NCBI RefSeq assembly: GCF_033473495.1
Contig: NC_088938.1
Coordinates: 248,001 to 312,000, forward strand
Direction of reading: 5' to 3'
DNA from: Cercospora beticola
Taxonomy: Eukaryota > Ascomycota > Dothideomycetes > Mycosphaerellales > Mycosphaerellaceae
DNA: 64,000 nt
Positions 23,055-33,249 of this stretch are shown in pieces. Each line of letters starts with the position of its first letter. The first letter of the stretch is position 1. The position numbers and the translations under genes are program-made. The notes under the pieces are model-generated. The model searched no databases. It worked only from the letters and a program-made list of their open reading frames with translations, and was not told the DNA's origin.

Positions 23055-26000
23055 TCTCTACCGGTTTAGAGCGTACTAGCGACGTATATAGAAGGAGAAG
23101 TCGAAACGTAGTTAGGTAGTAAGCCGGCCGCTTTCCTTCTCGACGATACTATAGATATTAATATAATATTAAGGGCCTTTATACTATAGTATAACCTACT
23201 AATAAGGCCGAATACGGCTCTACTACCGGTTACTACCTTTATAGGTAAATTAGGGTACTATTATAGTACGTACTATATACGTATACGGATCGTAGACTCT
23301 AGTAGTAAGGAGCGATCTACGGGTAGTATCTTCTATATATATAATATACTAACTCCTAACGTAATCTTAGGCCGTCTATAGCGACGTACTTAGCGCGTAC
23401 TAGCTAGTAGCGCTATAGATAAATAGCTATACGGTAACGATCGTTTTAGTAAGTTCGAAGTCCGAGAAGCCTATAAGTTCTTTAAGGATCTTTAGAAGGT
23501 ACTAGTAGTATTTATAGTAAGCCTAAGTAAGATAGGCGATAAGGTTAAGCCTATCTCTAAGGAGTTCTATCGTTTTAACGATATTCTTAATCCGATAGAG
23601 GAAATAAGAAGTAAGCTAGTTAATAGCGTAGAGTATACGATTAACCTACGGCCTAGAACTATACTACTATTCCGTCTACTATATTACTAGTCGGAGCGAG
23701 AATTAGACGAGCTTAAGGAGTACCTAAAGATAGAACTCGAGTACGATTAGATCGAGCGTTCCGATAGCGAGGTAGGTACGCCTATCCTATTCGTACTAAA
23801 GAAGAATAGTAAGCTATAGTTATATATCGACTACCGTAGGCTAAACGAGATTACTATTAAGAACCGGTATCTACTACCTCTAATTAGTAAGATACTAGAT
23901 AGGCTTATAGGAGCCGTATAGTTTACGTCCTTAGACTTAGCCGATACGTGCTACTGTATTCGGATTAAGCTAAGTAACCGCTAGAAGACTACGTTCCGTA
24001 CGCGCTATAGCTATTTCTAGTATAAGGTAATACTCTTCGGCTTAACGAACGTACTAGCGACGTTCTAAGTATATATTAACCGTACGCTAGTAGGGCTAGT
24101 CGATATAAGCTATATAGTATACCTAGACGATATCCTAATCTATAGTAGGATACGAGAGGAATATATACGAGACATATACGCTATACTTAAGAGGCTCTAT
24201 AAGTTTAGACTCTACGTATAGCGTTCTAAGTATAAGTTCTTCTAGAAAAAGATCGACTTCCTTAGATTCGTAGTAACTACTAGTAGCGTAGCAATAGACC
24301 TAAGTAGAGTAGCCGTAGTCGCCTTATAGCTAACTCTAACTACGCTAATAGAGGTTTAATTCTTCCTTAGATTCGCGAACTTCTACTATCGATTTATCTT
24401 CGGATATTCGAGAGTTATAGTACCTTTAATAGCGCTATTAAAGAGTATAAAGGATAGAAAGAAGCTAGAGCTAATTAAGTAGGAAGTAGCTAAGAAGTAG
24501 GCGTTCTATAAGCTAAAGAACCGATTTTAGACTATACCGCTACTAAGATACTTTAACTCTACGCTACGCCTACGAGTCGAAACCGACGCTTCCGACTTTA
24601 TAGTAGCCGGTATCCTAAGCTAACTATTCGAAGCGGAATAGTATCTAATCGCCTTCTTCTTATAGAAGATAATTAACGCTAAATATAACTATAAGGTTTA
24701 CGATAAGGAACTACTCGTAGTAGTTAAGGTATTTAAGGCATAGCGACTATACCTCGAAGGCGCTACGTATAAGGTTAAGGTACTTATTAATTACGCTAAC
24801 CTTAAGGGATTTATAGGCGTTAAGTAGTTAATAGGTAGATAAGTAAAGTAGGCGATATTCCTCGCTTCCTTTAATTTTACTATTAGCTATCGAGCTAGTA
24901 AGCTTAACCTAGCCGATATGCTATCTAGACGTAGCGACTATATACGAGAGGCGAAGGAGATAAGCAACCTCCTACTATTACTATAGTAGAAACTCTAGGT
25001 ATAGAGTACTATACCCGTAAGCGGCCTAGTTATTGCCTATATAAAAGCTACTTACTAGGCTTAGTTAGATACTCTAAAGGCGGTTATAGTAGTAGTTGAG
25101 AGTAGTAGGGTAGCGCTACTAGATAGTAGGTATATTACGGCGGCGGTTAACCGTTCGGCTTATCTATTTAGCTTTGCTCTACTCTTACGAGTCGCTAGCG
25201 CTATTACTACGTAAGAGTAGCCGTACGCTAACGTCTCGGATATAATTATTAGGTATACTACTATATTAGTATAGCTCGATCCGAAAGCAAAAGTACTATA
25301 CGAGTAGGCCGAACGCGAAGGCGTAGCAAACGAGAAATATACTATTAAGGACGGCTATATATACCGGAAAGAGGCTCTATACCTACCGAACGACCTAGTA
25401 TTATAGACGTAGATAATCCGTATATACTACGACGATATCCTAGTAGGCTACTTTAGTAAGGACAAGATAGTAGAGTTAGTTAAGTAGAAGTACTAGTAGC
25501 CGGAGGTTAGTAACGACGTAAGGTAGTACGTCGAGTAGTATAGTAGCTATTAGAAGGTAAAAGCGAGGCGCTATCGCCCCTATAGCGAGATAGCTACGCT
25601 CCTACTACCTAACTATCCTTAGAAGGATTTATCTATAGACTTTATTATAGATCTTCTACCTAGTAAGTAGAACGGCCGTATCTTCGACGCGATCCTTATA
25701 ATCGTAGATCGTTACTCGAAGATAGTAACTTTCGTCCGAACGATAAAGCGCTATACTAGCGTAGAGCTTATAGATATCCTAATTAACGAGGTAATACGAC
25801 TATATAGCGTACTAGCTAGTATCGTAAGCGATAGAGGCTTAGTCTTTACTAGCTAGTTCTAGTTAGACTTCTGCTACGAGACGTATATTAAACGTAGGCT
25901 AAGTACTATATTCTACTCGTAGACTAATAGTTAAACCGAGCGCGTAAACTAGATACTTAAGTAGTACCTACGTATCTATTATAGTAAGCGATAGGACGAC

Positions 26001-26770
26001 TAGGCGTCTATTCTATTATTAGCGGAATTCGCGTATAATAATAGCGCGAATACTACGCTTAAGATATCGCTATTTCGAGTAGTATATAGGTTTAATCTAG
26101 ACCTTTCTATAGAAACGCGTAAGAGGGACGTAGGCGAAGCTCGGGACGCGCTTCTTCGGAGAGAAGTACTAGTAGCGAAGGATACTATAGAGAGGTTAAA
26201 GTAGAACTACAAAGAGCTAACTAAGCGCTAGTAATAAGTAAGCGAATCTTAGGCTAAGTACTTTAATTAGAAGTACTAGCCGATAGAATTTAAGGTTAGC
26301 GACTTAGTCCTATTATCTATAAAGAACCTCCGGTTAAAAGTACTATCGAAGAAGCTAGCGGATAAATTCGCTAGACTATTTAAGATTATTAACGTAGTCG
26401 GAAAGTAGGCGTACCGCCTAGCTCTACTAACTAGCTCGCGGATTTATAATATCTTCTACGTATCCCTTTTAGAACTCTAGTAAGGCGGCGATACGTAGGA
26501 TACTAGCCTACTACTCGTAGATAAGTAAAGCGAATAGGAAGTCGAGAGAGTACTAGAAAGCTACGTAGAGAAAGGCGTAAGGAAGTACCTAGTTCGATAG
26601 CGTAGGTAGCTAGAGGAATACGATACCTAGAAGCTAGTAGAATATATCGGAGATTACGAGGTACTTAACGTATTCGAGGCGTAACGCAAAACTAAGCAGC
26701 TCGTACGTAAGGCGAAACTATAGAAGAAATAGTAATATTAGTAGTTAGTAGAATAGCGGAAAATTCTAAG
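23055..26770 (+). pseudogene. Gypsy-1 copy III pol remnant with chromodomain
   Basis: Resumes the element after the nested insertion. RT shows PILFVLKKNSKL-LYIDYRRLNEITIKNRY and YLDD at 24,120-24,131. RNase H shows VETDASDF near 24,570. The integrase zinc-binding region spans about 25,420-25,560, with its His/Cys positions turned to Tyr, followed by the core (SIDFIIDLLPSK near 25,630). A chromodomain at about 26,540-26,690 (VERVLESYVEKGVRKYLVR) has its aromatic Trp codons converted to TAG. In-frame stops fall at Gln/Trp codons. Confidence 0.85.
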
Positions 26771-26860
26771 AATTCTAAACGCTAAGTATCGCTAAGATAT
26801 AAGAACTACTAAGATACGAGAATTTGGAAAACTAAGACGTTACGAGAGGAGAGAAAGTAT

Positions 26861-27853
26861 TTATTTATAGCACTTATAGGTATAGCGTATACTACGCGTA
26901 ATAGAAGTATATAGCCTAGAGCCGGCGAGACGTAAGAGTACTACGAGAGTCTAGTAGAAGAAGAGCGCGAGGCTCGTAGGCTACTTGCTGCCTATAACTA
27001 TAGTATTATCCTCCTTCTTATCCTCCTTATCCTCCTTCTTATTATCCTCCTCGAGCTTAGAGAGCTCTCTCTTATCCTAAGTAGACTAGCCGAGGTAGGC
27101 GGAGGCGACGGCGAGGTCTAAGGCGTAGCTAGAGGCGCTAAGTAGGCGGAGCTTCTATTATACGAATTAGTACTATATAGGACAAGTAAGCGACTAGTAG
27201 GATATAAGATATACCTCGTACTTTAGCTCGAATATACCGCGCTAGATAGCGAGGCCTATACTCGTCGCTATAAGCTCGTTAGCGGAGAGTATACTAGTAG
27301 CTAGCGCCTCGCTAGCTTTCTTCGGTATAGAGAAGATACCGGCGGACTTGCCCGAGTTACTCTATAGGCGCTTAAGAGTAGTAGCGATAGCCTCGCCTAT
27401 ATTATTAAGGCGACGGCGGAGCTACTAGATACGTACGGCGCGCCTACTAGCTAGTAGTAGGCGGCAGTAGTAGCGCGCGCGCTACGCCTACTTTATAAGG
27501 TCGGGATTAGTAATACGGATATACTTATAGTTAGACCTAGCGTAGCGAACGTAGTTTAGCTACTAGCCGAGCTTTATATAGCTATTATAGCGCGGCTCGA
27601 CGGCTAGGTATAAGAAGTTAGCGGACTTAAAGTATACGATACGTATACGAACCGCGCGACTTACGATCTATAAGATATAGGAGGTAGCGCTAGTAGTCGT
27701 TATCCTCTACCTTCGGTAGGTCTTCTACTATATAAGGGTCGTAGTTAGTAGCCGGAGTAGTAGGAGTAGCGGGAGCTCTTCTTAGAGGTATATTGCTTAT
27801 AGATCGCGTACGAGAGAAGTGCTAGATAGTTAAGTATATAGTACGAGTCGGAT
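26861..27853 (-). pseudogene. Antisense frame (aORF) of Gypsy-1 copy III
   Basis: Same antisense frame as in copy II. The stop lies at 26,861-26,863, the Lys-rich stretch near 27,000-27,060 reads EEDNKKEDKEDKKEDN (same length, different Lys/Glu pattern), and the intron-like segment is 27,604-27,652 (49 nt, CGCTAAC branch site, ends CCTAG). The upper limit is set by alignment to copy II. Confidence 0.5.
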
Positions 27854-28140
27854 ACGAAGAGCTTACTAAATATAGATAGTTAATAGAGAAAATATAAGAG
27901 AGGTATATAACGAATTTATAGTACGCTAGCGCCTTATAGCGCGAGCGCCGACGATACGTACTATTAATAAGCCTATTACTACGGAGGGTTACTATATAGT
28001 AACTAGCTATAAACTAAGGCTCGACTTAATATTTACGTACGTAAGAAGTAGTACGAACGTACTAGATACTATACTAAGACGACGGAAATATATAGTCCTC
28101 TCTACGAGCTAAAGTAGCTCTATTAGAGAGAGAAGATAGT

Positions 28141-28334
28141 TATAAGAGCTAGAGGTATATAGCTCGAGAGGCGTAGCTTATTAGGCGTTAAGGTATAACG
28201 GCTAGTACTACTTATACTTAGCGTAGGATAAAAGTACGTAGAACGTATATAAACGAAGAGGCAAGAATTATTCTTAATATCTCTAGACGGGGAGTCTAGA
28301 GGCGCTTAATATATTGCTATATTCTACTCTTATA
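28141..28334 (+). repeat. 3' LTR, Gypsy-1 copy III
   Basis: 194 bp; preceded by polypurine tract TTAGAGAGAGAAGATAGT; followed by ATTAT target duplication. Confidence 0.9.
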
Positions 28335-28339
28335 ATTAT

Positions 28340-28990
28340 CTATATTAAGTAACTATAAATAGATACTACGAAAAGATTATAATATAGTACTTCCGGTTTA
28401 AGGAGCTATAGAAGGAATATTAAGCGTTATTAGCGAAGTACGAGCCTAAGAAAGTTAAAGATAAGCTAGCTAAATATATCGATTAGTACTAGTTTTAATA
28501 AGTAATAAGCTTTCTTAGCTCTCTAATTAGTTAAAATTATAAGGCCTCTACTAATAAAAAGAAAGTAAAGGTCTATAAGCTAATTAGCTAGGAAATTACT
28601 AAATTAATATAGTTTAAATAAGATTTAATTAGTCTCTTTAGATTAGTATAAATTCTTCGATATTATATAAATTTAGTAAACTATAAAAGTATATTATTTT
28701 AATTTATAGTATTATATATTATAAGAGTTAAACTAGAAGCTCTAAGATAACTAAGAGATAAATCTTACTACTAAACTATAGAAGCTATACCTCTATACGA
28801 TTATATAGAATAGTAGAAGTATAGAGCTAATATATTACTTTAGTTAGACTTTAGAAGAAAGTAGCCTTAGATACTCCTACGATAATAAAGTAGTTCTAGG
28901 CTAGCTAGACTAATTAGTAGATAGGTAGAGTCTCGTAGTAGTATAGAAGAGGTAAGTAATAGATCTAAGTATCTAGAGATATATTCTTAG
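28340..28990. other. Unidentified RIP-affected AT-rich segment
   Basis: Target sequence of Gypsy-1 copy III, with no LTR or motif recognised. One + strand frame has a run (KYEPKKVKDKLAKYID) interrupted only by TAA/TAG, so it may be the remains of an older element gene. Confidence 0.4.
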
Positions 28991-30991
28991 TATTACGACC
29001 TCGTCTACGATATAGTAGTAAACGGTCTTAATAGTACGTAACGCCGTATATATATCGTAGTATAGTACGTTCTACGATATACGTTTCTTATATTTAGTTA
29101 TATATTCTCTCGTACTCTTCTTAAATACCTTATTTTATAACTTCTATTCTACTACGATATTATATACTATTATACTTTATAAGACTAATCTATATAACTA
29201 GGTTTATATAGTTTATAGTTTATAGTAAGTCGCTATAATAAAGCGCGATATCGATAATTATATAGTATATAGTATAAATATAGTAGGTCGCTATATTAAG
29301 TATAACTCTCTTTTTTTATATATATAGTTTATAGTCTACTTATTCTCTTAATAATAGCGAAGCCGAGTAGTATTAGTAGTAAGAATAGCTACCGCTACTC
29401 CTTCTATATATCGCTTTTAAACGACTACGTCGAGTTATAGTTATAATTATAGACCTAGAGCTACGACCTAGATAGTAAGTTCGCTTAATAATAGAAGGCT
29501 ATTAAAGAATAACTTGCTACTATCGAAGAAGCTACCGAACCTAAAGAAGAACCTATTAACCTTCTCGAGTTCTAATCTACTCTCGCCGAATAAAACGAGA
29601 TTATCTTCTAAAATAATACTAGTAAGGAAGTCTATATCTCTACTAACTAGCTATAGAATCTAAGCGCTTTTAAGCTCTATAACTAAGTCCGAGCTACTCT
29701 AGAAAGTATATATACTATTATTCGTTACTTTTACTTCGATTACTATATAGCTCTTTAGTAACTCGAAAGCTTTTAAGCTATATATAACTTTAATTAAAAG
29801 AAATACTATACTCTCTCTTATTAAGCTAACTATCTTAAAGCCGAGAATATCTAGCTTAGTAATAACCTCGAAGAGTCTAGGAAGCGACTCGAAGATATAA
29901 TAGGCCTCTCGTCCGATAATACTACTAAGAAAGTCGTTAAAGACCTTATAGCTAATATTACTAAATTTAAGAAGATAGCTAAATATTACTATAACTATAG
30001 TAAGAACCTCGAAGCTAATATCGAGGAGCTTAAAGTACGTATTATATAGCTTAAGAAGTAAGAGTTAATAGAGAGCTAGGATATAGATCTTATATTATTT
30101 ATATTAAGGAAAAATAATACTACTCTAATAAAGAAAAAAGCTACTTTAAGTAAAGCTAATAAGAAGCTATAGAAGAAGATCGACGAGAGCTATAGTCGCG
30201 ACTCTAATTATAATATACGTCTACGCTATTATTCTCTATCTTTATAGTCGCGCTACTAGCGTAGTAATCTAGGTTCTAATAACTCCGACTCCGATTCTAA
30301 TTCGAGTTATAGCTCTAGCCGACTATCTAGCCGCTCTTATAATAGTAGCTATAGTAGTAGCTATAACCTACCTTATAGCTACGACTACGATAGTACCTAT
30401 AAGATACTTTACTTTAAAATACTAAGCGTAGACTCGGCTATAACGATACTATTATAGATCGACTCCTTCCTTAGAATTAGTATTTAGATAGCTCGTAGTA
30501 TCTATTACTTAGAGAAGTTTAGTATAAATAGTAAGCCTCTATTCGATAAGTAGCTTCTTAATATAGACTACTTCCTAGTAAATACTATTTTCTAATTAGC
30601 CGATCGGGCTATAACTTAGCTCCTTACTACGACTAAGAGTAACGTTTATATACTACTCGAACTCTATATTAATACTCGCCTCTCCTTATTCGTTTAAAAG
30701 AGCTCTATTACTAACCTATTTACTTCTATCGACGAGATACTTATCTTCCTAGTCGAGCGCTATAGCTAGTACGATATTACTAGTAAGTCTTTTATAGATA
30801 TATCTAAGCTTAAGTAGAAGGAGAGTTAACTATTCTCCGAGTACTATACTAAGTTCTAGAGCTTACGCTCTTACGTCGCTATAACTAAGAAAATCGAAAT
30901 ATAGATACTCGAGAATTTACTTTATTATTATTACTAGAATCGACTAGTCGATAGTACGCTACTAACTACTTTTAAGGAGCTCGTTAATAAG
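28991..30991 (+). mobile_element. Gypsy-2 copy 1, 5' part with gag, truncated
   Basis: Homologous to the element at 61,799-64,000; both begin abruptly at TATTACGACCTCG, which before RIP would be a TG-start LTR. The LTR's right end was not defined. The + strand then encodes a long Gag-like frame: charged coiled-coil (EESRKRLEDIIGLSSD, LEANIEELKVRII), Ser/Arg-rich tract near 30,290-30,370, and a helical domain with LFTSIDEILIFLVERYS. It is cut off at 30,991 by the 5' LTR of Gypsy-1 copy I. Assignment to Gypsy rather than another LTR class is tentative because pol is missing. Confidence 0.6.
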
Positions 30992-31186
30992 TATAAGAGC
31001 TAGAAGTATATAGCTCGAGAGATATAGCTTACTAGGCGTTAAGGTATAATAGCTAGTACTACTTATATTTAGTATAGGATAAAAGTACGTAGAACGTATA
31101 TAAATAAAGAAGGTAAGAATTATTCTTAATATCTCTAGATAGAGAGTCTAGAGGCGCTTAATATATTACTATATTCTACTCTTATA
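30992..31186 (+). repeat. 5' LTR, Gypsy-1 copy I
   Basis: 195 bp, TATAAGAGC...CTCTTATA, followed by the conserved internal start. Confidence 0.9.
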
Positions 31187-31429
31187 ATTATAATTCTTCT
31201 ATCTTATCGAAAGTAGCGATCTATTAAGACCTATTATACTTATACGAAACGTATCTACCTAGTAGACTAATCGCGATAACGACGTACTAAATAATAGATA
31301 GCTATTAGGCTATATCGAAGAGATATTAGAATCTAGAATAGTATAAGCTAAAGAGAAATAGAACGAGAATATAGATAATACCGATAACGCTAGTAACGCG
31401 TATATAATACGTAGGTACCTCTAAGCTAA

Positions 31430-31587
31430 TATAAGAGCGGGGTTACGTAGGTAGTTACGTAATACCTAGGTTACGTAGTAATATACTAAAGATTTATAAC
31501 CTAGAGCTATCCGTACTTACTAAGCTCGGATATTATACCTTTTAGCCGAGAGATAACGAAATAAAGCTCTAGGATTTCGCTATTATA
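31430..31587 (+). repeat. Left terminal repeat of TRIM
   Basis: 158 bp, essentially free of CA/TG, in contrast to the right repeat. Confidence 0.85.
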
Positions 31588-31868
31588 AGAATATCCGAGC
31601 TTAACGGTTCTACTATAGGTTCGGCCGAAGTCGGTAGCTCGGTATATCCGAGGTCTTCGGTTCGATCCTTACTTAGAACTAAAAAGCGAGGTTAAAATTA
31701 CGTTAGTATACGTACTAAGGCTAAATATCTTAGTACTAGGCGACGTTTATAGATTTGCCTTATTACGTGCTCGTATTACGTAACTAGGTTCTATACGCGT
31801 ACGACCTATATACTTCTATAGTCCCTTACCTATCGCTTTAGAGTTAATATAACTTAGTAAGTACTCTT

Positions 31869-31988
31869 AGTTACGTAATATGCCGCATGGCCTCTAAGTA
31901 CGTAATCCGAGGCGAGCTTAGCGCGGGGAGTTACGTAATATACGGCGGCCTCTAAGTACGTAACCCGGCTAAGGCTTAGCGCCGAGGC
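31869..31988 (+). repeat. 60-bp imperfect tandem repeat inside TRIM
   Basis: Two units start AGTTACGTAATAT at 31,869 and 31,929 and share CCTCTAAGTACGTAA. The first retains an unmutated GCATGG. Confidence 0.7.
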
Positions 31989-32013
31989 GTCGCCTTCCGA
32001 GGGAAGGGATAGT

Positions 32014-32171
32014 TATAAGAGCGGGGTTACGTAGGTAGTTACGTAATGCCTAGGTCACGTGGTAACATACTAAAGATTTATAACCTAGAGCTATCCGTAC
32101 TTACTAAGCTCGGACATTATACCTTTTAGCCGAAAGGTAACGAAATAAAGCTCTAGGATTTCGCTATTATA
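32014..32171 (+). repeat. Right terminal repeat of TRIM
   Basis: 158 bp; retains CA/TG at several sites (AATGCC, GTCACGTGGTAACAT, GGACAT) that are TA in the left repeat. Confidence 0.85.
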
Positions 32172-33249
32172 GCTAAAAATAATATATTATATAAATAGCT
32201 AGAGATCTATACTCTTAAAGCTAAGAACGAACGCTTACTAAGAGAAGTATAGGTAATTAAATTACTAGTATAGCTAAGCGTAATAGCGCTAGGCTTTAGA
32301 TAGCTAATATCTTAGTAAGGTAGCGCGTCTATAAGTTATACGAGTAGTATACGTTCTAAAAGTAACGAGTATAGCTTATATAAGTCTATTAAGCTATATA
32401 CGCCTAAGCTCTTTAAAAGTAAAACTATAAAGAAGGTACGCGAATTTATCTATACTTTCGAAGTAAACTTTATAGCTATACTAAAGAGGTTCCCGATAGA
32501 TTACTAGAAGGTAATTATAGATATTATATACCTCGTAGGCGAAGCGTAAGAGGTATAGTATAATAAATACTTAGGCGTTCTACTTATAGAATATACCTAG
32601 TCTTAGTTCTATTAATTCCTATATAATATCGTCGGAGATTAAGCGAACTATATACTTCTCGTAACTATAGAATACGAGAATATACGCTAGAGTAAGAGCT
32701 AGAGCGTACGATAGTTTATAATAGACCTTAGTAACCTAGAGTCTTAGTTAGGTAACTATACTAAGATATAGCTAGTATACTAGTTCCTTATAAAACTAAA
32801 GCTATTACTATATAAGGATATTATTAAGAACTATACTATCTCTAATAAGTATACTAATCTTATCGCTCTAGTAAGGTACCTTAAGTAAGCTAAGAAGGCT
32901 ATACCTCGTAAGCCGTATTATAGTAATACTAAGAATAAGTAGACTAAGCGTAAGCGTACTAATAGCGATACTCTTTATAAAAGAGCCTCCGGTTCGACTA
33001 GCGGCTAACGCGATACCTATAGTAGTAAGCCGAAGAGTAAACGTAGAGATAAAGGTAAGAGTAAGAGCTAGTAACCTACGTACTTTATATATAACGAGGT
33101 TAGTTATATTAGTTCTAACTATCCGAACCTTAAGAAAAATAGTAATAAGCTAGCTATTTATAGAGTAACTATAGTAAAGAAGTAGAGAGCGAAAAAAGCT
33201 AAAGCGCCGGAGATAATACGCGAGTTACTAGCGCTAAACTAGATAGCGA

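Larger units (their letters stand above)
14752..28334 (+). mobile_element. Gypsy-1 copy III (chromovirus LTR retrotransposon), interrupted by copy II
   Basis: Full-length, RIP-inactivated Ty3/Gypsy element on the + strand. LTRs of 194 bp lie at 14,752-14,945 and 28,141-28,334, flanked by ATTAT at 14,747-14,751 and 28,335-28,339. Removing the nested copy II (16,269-23,049) and its duplicated ATAAC leaves 6,797 bp. Order: gag, protease region, reverse transcriptase, RNase H, integrase with C-terminal chromodomain, then a tail of about 1.3 kb carrying an antisense frame, a polypurine tract and the 3' LTR. The gag-pol order and chromodomain place it in the chromovirus clade. All coding capacity is destroyed by in-frame TAG/TAA. 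Confidence 0.9.
31430..32171. mobile_element. TRIM-like miniature LTR retroelement
   Basis: 742 bp with two 158-bp terminal direct repeats (31,430-31,587 and 32,014-32,171) beginning TATAAGAGCGG and ending CTATTATA (RIP-altered TG...CA). GCTAA is duplicated at 31,425-31,429 and 32,172-32,176, and the uninterrupted site is visible in copy III. The 426-bp interior has no coding frame. A purine-rich tract (GAGGGAAGGGATAGT) lies directly before the right repeat, as expected of a polypurine tract. A GGTTCGATCC B-box-like motif (31,659-31,668) and a two-copy 60-bp tandem repeat are inside. The features fit a terminal-repeat retrotransposon in miniature mobilised by another element. Confidence 0.85.
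31280..33246 (+). pseudogene. Gypsy-1 copy I gag remnant, interrupted by TRIM
   Basis: Same gag as copy III, split at 31,429/32,172 by the TRIM. The zinc-knuckle region near 33,075-33,125 has Tyr at the metal-binding positions. Limits approximate. Confidence 0.72.

Noticed and set aside
31643..31668. Functional tRNA gene
   Set aside because: A-box and B-box-like motifs are too close, and no cloverleaf was recognised.
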